The notes under the pieces were generated by a model. It was not told where the DNA came from and did not search any database. It worked only from the letters and a program-made list of their open reading frames with translations. The position numbers were made by a program, and so were the translations under genes. This document shows, one piece after another, positions 37,795 through 48,926 of a DNA stretch of 64,000 nt. The first letter of the stretch is position 1. Each line of letters starts with the position of its first letter. The DNA lies in assembly GCA_965178125.1 (NCBI GenBank), contig OZ237745.1, positions 1,178,001 to 1,242,000 on the forward strand, written 5' to 3'. This stretch comes from Bilabrum cf. latius. Lineage: Eukaryota > Bigyra: Bicosoecida > Bigyra > Bicosoecida.

Positions 37795-40700
37795 TCAGGT
37801 GCCCGAGCCCTAGTCGCTGGACATTGACCGGTGATGCAGCCGCGGTGGCAGCTGCATCTGCGCCGAGGTCGCCAAGACGCTGCGGCTGGAATTTGCCCGA
37901 GTATCCGAGCTTGTCCTGCGAACAAACGGCGGCATGGGTCCTTGCGAGGATTGAGACGAGCCCCGCTGCGTGGCCGCCGGGCCGAGCGTCTCTTCGTCAC
38001 CGGCGGAGTCCTGCACTCGCCGCTTGGCAGCTGGTGGCTCGGCCGTCTGCTGGCGATCGCGATCGGTTCCATGCTCATCTTCCCTTGGTCTCTTGCTTCC
38101 CAGCCGGTGGTTCTAACCCTGCTTTTGCTAGAGATCAGGCTCAAGGCTCTCGGTGCTGCATTGCCTCCCCCGGATGGACGACACCAGCACACCAGAGCCC
38201 AAGGTAGGAGCCGCACCCGCACCCGCACCCGCACCCGCACCCCCCGCGCTGGAAGGGGGTCCTGCCTGCTCACCTCCACGCAAACCTCCGTGCAAGCCCC
38301 CTGCACCGCTCCCCGCCGATAGGACCGTCAGATCGTCGTCCCGGGCAGCGGCCCCGCTGCCCAGCAGAACCGCAGACCGCTGGTCCGCACTACCGTCCCC
38401 AGGTCGGTCTCCTTGTCCACCCCCTTGCTTTTCCTAGCCCCCAACCCCAGCCCCAACCCCAGGTCTGGACCTCGTCTGGGATCCGGTGGATCCGGTGCTG
38501 CCGCCCCCCGCTGGCCTTCCGGACCCAGACCCTGACCCCGCGGACAGGGGAGAGCCCTCGGGCCCTCCTGCGCTGTCCATGCCACTGGCACTACCACTGC
38601 CACTGCTATTGTTGTCTGCCTGCCCCTCTGCGATCTTGGCAGCCTCGTCCAGCCGATCGGCCCGTGCCTCTGCCTCCTCCAGCTGAGCGTCTATGCCAGT
38701 GGCTTGCTCTGCGGTGTCACGGCGCACGGAGGCACCCGACATCACGTGAGTGGGGGCACGCCCCGCCTAGGACGAGGAATATGAAGCCGAGGAGGAAGAC
38801 GGGTGCAGTGACGGGCCTGCGGAACCGGCGCGACTCGCTGCACCTGCTCGCCGCGGCATGGCCGGGGGTACAGACCCGGAACTTCTGCTGCCGGAGCTGC
38901 TGCTGGCTTTGCGCGCGATAGCCCCAGACACGCTGGCATACGCCCCCCCTGCGCTGTCACTGTCCATCCGCACAGCCAGCTGCCTCTCGATGCCCGTCTC
39001 GCTGCCCACCTGCACGCCCTCCATGCCTCTGCTGTCCATGTGCCCATGCAGCTGGCCCGTCCCGCCGGCCCCCTGCACCACGGAGGACGGCAGCACGGCA
39101 CTCTGGCGTGAGTCCCGGGAGGACGAGGAGGACCGGTGGCGGACAGCGCCGCCTCCCGTCGTGGACTGGCTCCGACTCCGATCGGCGCGGTCCGGTGTGA
39201 CACCGGAGACGTCCCCGCTCGAGTTGGGCCCCCGTTGTTGAGACATCCCGGCAGCCATGGAGGTGTTTGCTGACCGAGGCTGCGCGCCATCTCCGCTCTC
39301 TCCCGCGTCCCCCACGAGCCCCTGCTCCAGCCGGTACGTGTCGTCCTCGGGCTCGTGGCCCTCTCGCACACCTTGCCCCCTGCCCAAGCCCACGCCCACG
39401 CCGGCCGGCCCCTCGTGCTCCCGACCGGTGGGACGGAGGGCAGACCGGTCTCTCTTGTCCGGCATCACGATCGCAGACACTCCCGAGTCGGCCCGCTGCA
39501 CGAAACCGGGTAGACCGGGGGGCAGATCAGCGGTGGATCGGTCCGTCGAGTCGCCCCCCACGGACATGGCGCCATTCCTGCGCCGCGCCAGGGCGCCCAG
39601 CCCATCCATGCTGTGGTCGCCCCCAGTCCCGCCGAGACTGCTGCCGTCGCTCCCTCCACCGACGCTCCCAGCCGACAGGAGTCCTCTCCTATCATCAACC
39701 CTTGCATTCCCCGCCCCGCTCGCGCTCGCGAGCTGCATCTCAACCAGGTGCCTGCCGCCAGGCGGCACCTCTCCGTGTGCGTCCATGCCGCTGCCCTGCT
39801 CCATCGTTGCGCGGGCACCTGACGGACCAAGGCCGGGGCTGTCGCTAACCATGCTTACCGAAGGAGACCCCCCGCGACCCGGTGTGCGAAGGTCCGTTGA
39901 TCTTCCATCGATGTTCTCAGACGCCGCATCCACGGTGAACGAACTGCTCTTCACCGCCGAATCACCGTGAGGTCCCGTGGTCCCGGGGCCTTGCGCCCCT
40001 GCTCTCGACAGGCGCGACCTGGGGCCCTCCCTGGACACATCGGAGAGACCTCTCCCTCTCTGCTGCCCGCCGCCCGCCCCTCGACTGCTCCTGCCAGAGC
40101 TCTGCACAGAGTCGAACGAGACCTCCCGCTGCCCCTCGATCAGCCTTGGGGGTACCTTGGCGGGCTTCAGCTGCACCATGGGGATGGAACCGACGGGCAG
40201 CTGGTGCGAGGCATCGTCGATAGGAGGGGAGGGCGGTGCCGGCTGGAGCAGCCCCGACTGGCCCGGACTATCCACGCTGCTAGGGGGCCGGCCGGTGAGG
40301 GACAGCTGGCTGCTGCTGCGACCCCGGGCTCCAGCATTGTTGTTCTACTCGGCATGGCTGGCAGCCATGCCTGCACTGTGTCCAGTCATCGTGGAGGAGT
40401 CCACCAGTGCGCCCTGGCTGCTGCCAGCTGGCGGCGGAAGCATCCCCGCGGCACTGCTGCTGCTGCTGCTGCTGCTTTGTCCCTCGCTACCCACCCGGGT
40501 TGGGGGCGGCATCATCATACCTGACAGGCCAGATTCGTTGGATGGCAGGTGCCTCGCTGCGCTGAATTCGTCCGTGGGAGATGGCCCGGGACGGTGTTGC
40601 TGGAGATACGATGCCTGCGCCTGAGCCAGCGGTGGTACGGACAGCCAGCTGGCTCGGGTGTCGCTCCGGCCTGCCACCATGCCGCCCTGATCGTGTCCCA

Positions 40701-43071
40701 GACCACCGACGCTGCTTTGGTAGGCGGATTGCGTCCCACTAAACGAGCGGCGCCATCGCACTTGCTGCCCCCCTACGCCAAGCAAGGTCCCTGCCGCGGG
40801 GGGGTGCGTGCTTCCGTCCCATGCTTGACCCATGGGGTCAATCGCTGGGTGATGCAGCGAGAAGGAGCCCGAGCTGCCCGTGAGAGACGACTCGCTGGTT
40901 GGCACACTGTGGGCCATGCCGTGCAGCGCTGGCGTTGTCGCGCCCTTGTACATGTCTGGAGTCAGCCCGGCGATCTATGAGCCGCCACTGCCGCTGCTCA
41001 TGCGACCGCGAGGCTGAGCTACCTGGACCGCAGGCACCACTTGTTCTTGCAACCTCCTCCATTCGTCATCTCCGCCTTCCGTGCTCATGTTGGACAGGGC
41101 TTCGGCGGCGAACTGCGTGTTCGGAGTACTCCCACCGCTCCCCGGGCCCTGGTCGTAGTCGTACTCGTGCTCGTGGTCGTGGTCGTGGTCGTGATGCTCC
41201 CCAGCGCCCATGGCAGCGCTCGCAGCAGCGGCCCCGAATCCGATCTGGGCCTGGCTTCCGTTGCTTGCTGTCTTCGTCGGGTTCCCGCCTTTGCCACCGC
41301 TGTGCTCCGTCCCTTCAGTGCTCGGCACCGGCACCCCGCCGCTCCCAAACACCTTGCTGGAGGCCATCTAGTGAGGCGCCATGGTCACGTAGGTGCGCAG
41401 CCTATGCTGGCTCATCAACTGCTGCTGCTGCTACTAGTAGAGCCCCCCGGCGGGGAGAGAGCCAGGTTCCTCTCCAAACCCCGGGCCATGTCCCCCAATT
41501 GGGGTCACCTGGGGCATGCCCACCCCCACCACGTCTCTCTCCAGCCCGCTGGGGTCACGCACGTGGATACTGCCCCCGAACGCGCCGCCGAGGGACCGCA
41601 CGAGTCCAAGGTCGGGCTGCGCGCCCGGCATCAAAAGCCCGTGGTGCTGAGGATGCCCCAGGCTCTGGCCCTGGCTGTGTCCCTGGCTGGGAGCAAGCAT
41701 CTCGGGTACGCCGAGCCCGGGCCCACCGTACTAGGGCATGTGGCTGGGCAGCCCGGCGCTGTGATACATGGGGCACGACATCGAAAGCAATGCTGCATGG
41801 CCCGAGGAGGGCAGGGCGAGGGTTGAGTAGGTGGATGCTGCCCTCTGGCTGCTGCCTTTCCCTTTCCCCTTTCCCTTCCCTTTGCCTTTGCCTTTACCCT
41901 TGCCTCGACCAGCGCTGCGGCCAGCAGCGTGTCCAGTGCTGCTGGATGGCGGCAGCGGCAGTAGCAGTGACGGTGCTGCCCCTGCCCCTGCTGCCCCTGC
42001 TACGGAGCCCCCGATGAGCGGGGGCGCGGGACACGGCGCAGCAGGGGCGCCGGGCTTCTAGCGCATGTCCATGAGGATGTGCCTCGGGATGGTGTCTCCG
42101 GAGGGGTCCTCCAGGAAGCAGAGCACCAGTAGAGCGAGGGTGTTGTTGTCGAAGTTGAGCACGCGGCGGGCCGTGAGACCTACAGACCGCCGCACGATGT
42201 CGACCACAGCCGCCACGCGGACGGCGCTCACAGTCAGCTCCTCGTCTACCACTGGGCCAGAGCCTGCAGAGGAGCGGTACCGCCCTGACGAAGAAGAGGA
42301 GGAGGAGGACGAGGACGAGAGGCTCCGCGCCTGGTGTTTGCCCGGCTGCAGCCTGTACACAAGCTTTGGGCACATCTCGGACGGCAGCTGCAGCCCAAGC
42401 GCCTCTGCTGCTCGCCTTGCCGATCCCAAGTTGCCGCGACCGCCGCCCCTTGCCTTGCCAGGCTTCTTTTTCTTGCTGTCTGCTGCTTCGGTGGGTACAG
42501 TCCCGTCTCCAACGACCGGGGCGACGTGTGCAAGCTATTTCTGAAACAGCAAGTCCTCCGCCTAAAACGCCTTCTTCTGCCCGTTCCACACGACTCCATG
42601 CAAGTAGGCGCTGGCCAAGCCTTCGTTGCCAGTCGATCGAGGCGCCTAGAAGTGCCCGTGGGGGGGCTTAACGTCTGCTGTTTGCCTTCCCTCGCCAAGA
42701 GCTAGCAAAAGCAACTGCTGGCAAGCATCCAGTGTTTCACCGAATCCTGCCTGTCTGAGCGTGCCAACCGACGGGTCTTGCGGAGAAAATGCACCCCAAG
42801 GAGAAAATGCACCCTCTAGCACACGCACTAGCTTTTCAGATGTCGATAAGTTAGCACACTATTGGATAAAGGCTGCTGCGAACGAAGGCAAGAAGCTGCG
42901 AACGTTAATGAATCCGTCGACGGAGCATGCCTCGTTAGACGCGTCCAGTCGCCTCCAGCATCGAATGGCTTCGAAGAACATAGGCGTTTCGGTGAAGCCG
43001 CTGGTGTCCACGTCGCCGAGTTTTCCCCCGCTGCCGGCAATTTTCCCCAACACGTCGCCAGGAGATGCCAT
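37795..43071 (-). CDS. Large low-complexity nuclear protein (Gln/Ser/Gly-rich), function unknown
   Basis: 1,758 residues from ATG 43071 to TGA 37795, with sixteen TAG codons. The first ~340 residues look folded: TPMFFEAIRCWRRLD, SFLPSFAAAFIQQC, QKKAFQAEDLLFQKQ, then KLVYRLQPGKH and VVDIVRRSVGLTARRVLNF. The rest is low complexity: a (Lys-Gly)n run, a His/Asp run (HHDHDHDHEHEYDYD), poly-Ser and long Gly/Ser/Pro tracts. Near the end are a coiled-coil-like stretch (QLEEAEARADRLDEAAKIAEGQ) and an NLS (GSKRPREDEH, PAAKRR). At 41419-41436 two consecutive TAGs precede four CAGs, so Tyr is followed by six Gln. The composition resembles transcriptional coactivators or chromatin proteins, but I recognise no family. 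The continuous frame across sixteen TAGs is the main evidence that this is one gene. Confidence 0.72.
41431..41436 (-). other. Two UAG codons inside a polyglutamine run
   Basis: On the minus strand the codons read TAC TAG TAG CAG CAG CAG CAG TTG. The two UAGs extend a four-CAG Gln run to six, as expected if UAG and CAG are synonymous. Confidence 0.9.
41854..41904. repeat. Hexanucleotide repeat encoding (Lys-Gly)n
   Basis: Degenerate (CCCTTT)/(GCCTTT)n; on the minus strand it gives eight Lys-Gly pairs. The third codon position varies while the amino acids are kept, so the dipeptide itself may be under selection. Confidence 0.88.
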
Positions 43072-43411
43072 GGCTGTTTCTTGGCTGCGGGCGAGCACTT
43101 GTGCAACTCAATATGAAGACAATTTCACAAAACCAAAATGTTCTAATGAAGGGGAAACTGGTAGCAGCGAGACGGGTGGCACCGGGGTAGATAGCCAGCG
43201 GTTAGCAGACTCAGGCCGCACGGCCGTGATCGGCTTGGTTCCGCACGGAAACTTGAATCGGCGCCACGCATTCTAGCCTGGTCGAGTGTGCTCGAAAGAG
43301 CTGTAAACTGGCCACATTGCTATCAAATGCACCAGACCCCCGACGCAATGGCGCCAAACTGGCCCCGCCAACCCCGCCAACCCCGCCGCCCCGCCCTCAC
43401 ACACTCTACGC
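43072..43411. other. Intergenic, 340 bp
   Basis: Between the start of the low-complexity nuclear protein and the stop of the phosphotransferase-M23 gene, both on the minus strand. AT-richer next to the start of the former; a short CCCCGCCAA direct repeat at about 43364-43388. Nothing else seen. Confidence 0.6.
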
Positions 43412-46400
43412 TCACCCGACTGGCTGCTTTTCTCCGAGTCCCTTGAGGCCCTTGGGCTGAGGTGGCTGCACGCAGAGCCATGGGCGCGGGTCTGGCACGA
43501 GGCCAGCATACCCAAAGCGCCTCACCGCTGCAACGGCTAGGCATTCTTCTTGTACCCCTGTGCCCACACCAGAGCCCGCCCCCCGCCCCCCTCCCTCCGC
43601 CTCCGCCTCATGGGCCCCCTCTCCTTTGGCAGCGGCCCCCGCCGGCACAGGCATAGGCATGAACTCGCTGGGCTTGCACACGCCGGCAAAGTCCCCCCTC
43701 CTCCCTCCCAGGTCGTGCAAGCTCACGCACTGGAAGTGAAGGTGGGGGGGCCAGCCCCCGTTCACTGCCTCCTCTCCAACCCATCCCACCAGCTGCCCGC
43801 GGGCCACCGACTAGCCCACGCGCAGCACGGCCATGGACCCCAGGCCAAGGTGCCCGTAGAGCGTGTACACCACAGTGCCGCCACTGCCCCCGCCACTGCC
43901 CCCAACAGCATCCTCACACTCACCTTGAAGGCGATGCTCAAGCACGACGCAGGGCCCGTAGTCCAGCGCGGCATCGTCGTGTCCTATCGAATGCACCGTT
44001 CCGTCGAAAGGTGCGAACACAGGGCTGCCCGCCGGGGCGAACACGTCTACCCCCAGGTGGAGCGACCGCGACTCGGAGCCGGAAGAGGACTCGGAGCCGG
44101 AAGCAGCCCCGAGGAACAGCGGGGACTGGTACAGGATGCGGTCTTCGCCCCAGTTCCCTAGCACGCAGCTCGTGCCACGCCCGGCCGCCTGTTCCCTGGC
44201 CCAAAACGAAAAGCGCCGCAGTGCTGCCGGGTCCGTGCCCACCAGCGCCAGCAGCTTTGACCTGGCCCCTTGTTCCCTGGGCCCCAGGTCCAGCCAGGGG
44301 TCCCCTGCCCCGAACACCCCGCAGCTGCCAGGCGGAAGGTATGCCCCTTCACGATCCGTCCCTTCGGCGTCTGCGGGGTGCTCTACCCCCGCCCCCAGAT
44401 TCATCATGGCCCACGGCGTCTCAATGCCGTGGCAAGCACCCACCATCACAGGGTGCGGAAGCTCGCCCCTCTGAGCAGGCGACTCCAGTGCCCCGGCCGC
44501 GGCTGCTGCAGCAGTCTACTCCTTCTCCTTCTCCCCCGCGTTCAGCCTCAGCACCTCTTCAGCCAGAGCACCAACCGCCCGGTCACTGCTTTTCCTAAAG
44601 GCAGCCAGAGCCGCTCCCGTCCTCTCTAGCACGTCTTCCTTGCTTGCCTTTCGGCTATCCTCTTCCTCTCCGTCCATGGAAGGCCCGTGGGGTGCCCCCG
44701 GCTCTGGCATGGCCGCAGCCAGGGCCTCCAGCGTGCACGTGGCCGGCTGCAGCCCGAGGCAGTGGGCCAGGAACTCCGCCATTCCGCGAGAGGACATGGG
44801 GCGCAGCAACCACAGCAGGGCAGCGGCGGGCCGCGCATGCACCCCCCACTCTTTCGACTCGCTGGCGCTGCCACTCTCTTCCCTGCGGGCGCTGGCGGCC
44901 GCATTGTTGGCCAGGGACAGCGACAGACGGGCCCGCAGCAGAGGCAGCACCAGGGCGAGGTCGGCTCGCCCCAGCCCCCTGGCCTCGTGGAAGCCCCTTG
45001 CAGCGGCGGCCAGGAACAGTGGCAGCGAGCTGGGGCGCGGCTCCAGCGGCGTGCCACGGGTGGAAAGGGGTGCTTTCTCTCCGCTTGCGCTATCGCCTGC
45101 GTCAGCGCCGCCGCTTCCTCTGTGTGTCGGCGCCCGGCAGGCGCACGGCAGCAGCAAGTAGGCGAGCAGGATGGCAAGCTCGGCAGCGACGGGGCCGATG
45201 CAAGCGTCATCGAAGTCCAGCCAAGTGAACTGGCGACGGGGCCTCGGGGCGGGGCTGCTAGTGTCTGCAGCTGCCGTTGACTTGCCCTCAGCGCCCGGTG
45301 CACCCGACGATGCAGCATCCTTCTCCTCTAAAGCGTCACCGTGAGATTTCCCCCGGAAGCTAGCGCCAGGCAAGCCACCCACGACCACATTGGCCTCGTT
45401 CATGTCACCATGCAGCCACTGCCACTGGACCTCATCTTCATCTTCACCCTTGCCCTTGCTTCTGCTGCCTGCTCTCTCGCGCCCAGCATGCGCGGCCCAT
45501 GTCCCAGCCCCGGCCCACGATCGGCGCTCCCACGCCGCCTGCATCGCTGCCTCGCCCTCCCGGAGTCCCTCCAGCACGGCCCGCCGCAGCGCTCGCTGCG
45601 GGATGCGTCCCGCGTTTGCCGTCGCCGCCGCACTCCTGCAGCTGCGCATGTCCCAGGCGTGTGACGACTACATCCACACCGCACTGTCTGAACCGGTGCT
45701 GCTGCTGCATTGGACGCTGCCTGTGCCCACCCTCTCGGTCCCACGCCTGCTGCTGGCAGCCCCGCTGGCCTCTAGATCACGGAGACCCGCAGACAGTGCT
45801 CCCGCTGAGTACCCCAAATCCTCACAGAACTCGCAGTCCAACCGGATGGTGGCCGCTGCAGCAGCACCAGTCCCTCCCAGCGCTCCTTCCTCATCGTCCT
45901 TGCCTCCTCGAGCACCTGCTGCAGGGACCCCCCGCGGCTCCGAGTCGGAGCTTGAACCTGGTAGCATGCCGCCTAGTTCCCCCGTCACTGATGCAGGGGG
46001 CCACCTCCGGCGCGCCATCACTGATGGCATCGTCATCGTCTTGGCAGTGGTGGCGGTGGTGGCGGTGGTGGCAGTGGGGCAGGGCTTTGGACTTCTCCCC
46101 GCTCCGCTGGCCGAGCTCCCGTCGGATGGCACGGTTGTCCACTGTGCTCCCAGTGAGCCTGCCGGCAGAGGGACCGGCTGCAGCAGCGGGGGCGAAGCGA
46201 GGGCTCGGTGGGCCCTGTGGCGGAGAGCAGGAGCTTCCGGTCCGGTGGAAGCGACCGTGCTACTGGCTGCTGGAGGCGTGGGCGCAAAGGCGAGCGGACC
46301 GGCTGAAGCCCACTCAAAGTAGTGGCTTGTACCGTTTCCTGCCACACTAGAATTAACGCTGGTACTTGGCAATGATGATGCCTCGCTCGACGGCGAAGCA

Positions 46401-46834
46401 CCCGCCGTCAACCACCTCAGGCTCGCTGCCGTCGGGCCTGTCACAAGCTCGCTTGCCGTGATCGCAGCCACTCGGGCGTTATCTGTAGTCCTTTCCAAAA
46501 AGGTCAGCAGCGGCTCCACAGAATCTCTTGCCAATCGAAGCGAGCTCTCTGGCCCCAAAGCAGCAGTTTGCTCGAAATTAGCCGAGATCTGTTGTGGCAC
46601 TGGTGCCCCCGTGCGGAAGCACCGCGCCTAAATTCGGACGCACTATCTGCTTTGATCCATCCAGTGGCTGCCGTCCCGTCTGTGCTTGACCTTAAGCACA
46701 ACAAATCGTGCCGTCTGAAGCTCAAAAAGTGCATTGCAGTCTTCAAAAGAGTCAAACGTGCGAACCAAGCGCACTGATGCCTTCGAAAGCGACCAGTATG
46801 CGCATGCAATGCTACATATGGTATCTTTGTCCAT
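43412..46834 (-). CDS. Aminoglycoside-phosphotransferase-like / peptidase M23 fusion protein
   Basis: 1,140 residues from ATG 46834 to TGA 43412, with TAG at 46643, 46628, 45668, 44516 and 43811. The N-terminal half is an APH/choline-kinase-like domain: YWSLSKASVRLVRTFDSFEDCN and FVVLKVKH, then after a large Ser/Ala insert the catalytic WLHGDMNEANVVV (about residue 474) and metal-binding WLDFDDACIG (about 538). The C-terminal half is a peptidase M23/LytM domain: LHLGVDVFAPAGSPVFAPFDG (about 925) and NGGWPPHLHFQ (about 1032), with the His/Asp and HxH zinc ligands present. These two domains are known in fusions that end in a class III aminotransferase; here the chain stops soon after the linker DFAGVCKPSE, so the aminotransferase is missing. 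Cellular role unknown. Start 46834 is the first in-frame ATG after an upstream TGA. Confidence 0.85.
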
Positions 46835-46951
46835 GTAAACCGGGTAGAATGGCTCGAATATTGGCCAAGAGGCACTCTGGGGATTCAGGTTCCGCAAGCT
46901 TCATCATCAGCCACACAACTAGCTAGACCTCCGCCACAGAGAATAACTCGG
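46835..46951. promoter_or_regulatory. Very short divergent promoter region (117 bp)
   Basis: Only 117 bp separate the start codons of the phosphotransferase-M23 gene (-) and the EDR2-domain gene (+). Promoters and both 5' leaders must fit here or overlap coding sequence. No TATA box recognised. Confidence 0.55.
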
Positions 46952-48637
46952 ATGAATTCGGGCTTGGCGATAGTAGCATATTCATGTGCCCCAGTCGTTG
47001 TGGCGTTGGCAGCCTTCCTGGCTAGGTCTTGGGTCACTTATGGCTTGGCGTGCGGCCTTGCCCTGTTGCCGTACTTGGCAGCCAACAGCGGTCTCCTAGC
47101 GATGGATGGGGTGACAGGCTAGCTAGCTACATTGATAGTTGGTTGTTTTGCGGCTGCACTTCTAGTAATTGACGCATCTCGGTCTTCTTCGAAGGGGTCC
47201 GAGCAACAGCGGGCCGCCGAGCTGGCCCGCAGAGCTGCCAAGCACGAAACGACGGTAAGCGCCGCGGATCTGGGAGCAGCGCAGGGCGCAGAAGATGCTG
47301 CAATCGCACTCTACAGAGCATCGACCGTAGCTCTGGCCTCTAGCCAGGCCGCCGGAGGCTCGTCGTCCGCTTCGCGTCGCTCGACTGGGCAGGGAGCTGC
47401 CGGCTAGGACGCACCGCGCACGCCTGCCGGGGGCAGAGAGCTTGCATCGCTAGCTTCTGTCCAGAAACGCGCTCCACCTTCTGGTATTGTCACGAAACAA
47501 GCCGCCCCTGAGCCCAAGGTGCCCCGGTGCGGCCCCGACGGCGCCCCTTTGGTGCCCCCGACCCTACCCGCGGCGCTGGAGGCGTGCGCGCTGCCCAAGA
47601 CGGACCTGCCCGAGGGCAAGCACTGCTGGTGCCCCATGGACAGCCGCGTCTTCAAGCTGCGCGGCCGCACGTACGTCAAGGACCGCGTGAAGATCCCGGC
47701 CATGCCGCCTCTCTTCGATCTCGTGAGGGTGGAGACCTTCCGCCACTCGGAGCCACTCTACGACGTGGCGGGGCAAAAGGGGTCTTTCTTGCGGGCCGCG
47801 AGGGCGGCAGGAGACATACGCAAGTACCTGGTGGTGGTGTATTAGACCCCGGCCAAGGATGTGCACATGGTGCTCTACTTCGCGGTGCCCACGGATGCGT
47901 TCGAACCGGACGCTGTCCGCGACCGGATCGGATGGTGGAGGGAGCGGGCGAGGGGGCTGGAGGGCGGATCCGATCCCAAGGTGGAGGGCGAGACGGATGA
48001 GCTGCTGAGTGCCGCTGGGGCGCTGGAGCAGCGGCTGGCGGGGGCGAAGCGCGCCTGGGAGCGGTTCTGGTCAGATGACGTGGAGGGCAGCCCCTACCGC
48101 AAGGAGAGGTGGAAGGTCATCCCCAAGATCGCAGAGGGGTCCTGGTTCGTGAGGAACTCGGTGGGGACCACGCCCGCGCTGCTGGCCCGCAAGATCGAGC
48201 ACTCGTGGTCCAAGGGGACCGGGCCTGTCCCTGCTGGAGCTGGGGCTGGGGCTGGGGCTGCCTCTGCCTCTGCCTCTGCCAGTGGATCCGGTGCTGACAC
48301 TGCTGCAGGTGCCGGTGCTGATTCCAAGGGAACTCAGAGCCGCCGGGTGAAGAGCGAGGAGATGGGCTACCTAGAGATCGACTGCAACGTGTTCTCGAGC
48401 CAGATCGCCATGTACCTGGTGAGCCTGATCGATAGCGCGAGCGAGTCTCTGGTGATCGACCTGGCCTTCACAATCGAGGGGCGGGCCGAGGATGAGCTGC
48501 CCGAGGCAATCTTGGGGGCTGTGAGCCTGCGGTACATCCACCTGCCCAAGTGCAAGCTCATCGAGCCCGGTGATTACGGAGTGACGTGGCAGAGGAGCAT
48601 GCCGGAAGGGGCGCGGGGAGGTGGCAAGGCCTTCTGA
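46952..48637 (+). CDS. Membrane protein with EDR2 C-terminal domain (DUF1336)
   Basis: 561 residues from ATG 46952 to TGA, with TAG at 47120, 47405 and 47843. Three hydrophobic segments open the protein (about residues 4-25, 28-45 and 57-75), so it is probably membrane-anchored. After an Ala/Ser-rich linker comes the EDR2 C-terminal domain, about residues 225-540: CWCPMDSRVFKLRGRTYVKD, IPAMPPLFDLVRVETFR, LVVVY-UAG-TPAKD, VIPKIAEGSWFVRNSVGTTP, MGYLEIDCNVFSSQIA and LVIDLAFTIEGR. In plants this domain follows PH and START domains in EDR2, a lipid-binding regulator; neither is present here. TAG 47843 lies on the conserved Gln of the family's VNxQVPG motif. A low-complexity Gly/Ala/Ser insert lies inside the domain. 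Confidence 0.88.
47843..47845 (+). other. Diagnostic UAG at a conserved Gln of the EDR2/DUF1336 domain
   Basis: The protein reads LVVVY-UAG-TP, followed by VLYFA. The family consensus at this strand is LVVNLQVPGP, then LVLYF, so UAG occupies the Gln column. Confidence 0.88.
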
Positions 48638-48926
48638 AGGAGCATGCCGGAGGGGGCGAAGGGAGGCGCCGGGAGGAATCGGACTTCTTAAAGAAGCCAA
48701 TGTTTCGCGCCGGATTCTTTTGATTCGCTTCGACTTCTGGGCTGCTGCCAAGTTGTGCTCGGCAACAACGCGCTGGCTGGCTTCCGATTCCTCCACCTGG
48801 CGGAACCGGAATCGGGAGCTGCGCGTCACGCGCGAGGATCCACCTCGAACACCTGCGGCCGTGATTGATCCATCCAAATCTACTCGTACCCTCTCGTGTG
48901 CCAGAACTCGCCACACGAAACTTGAA

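Noticed and set aside
42859-43071. N-terminus of the low-complexity nuclear protein as a glycolipid-transfer-protein fold
   Set aside because: The first helix pattern is faintly similar, but the conserved Asp/Asn/Trp/His ligands and the C-terminal helices cannot be found.
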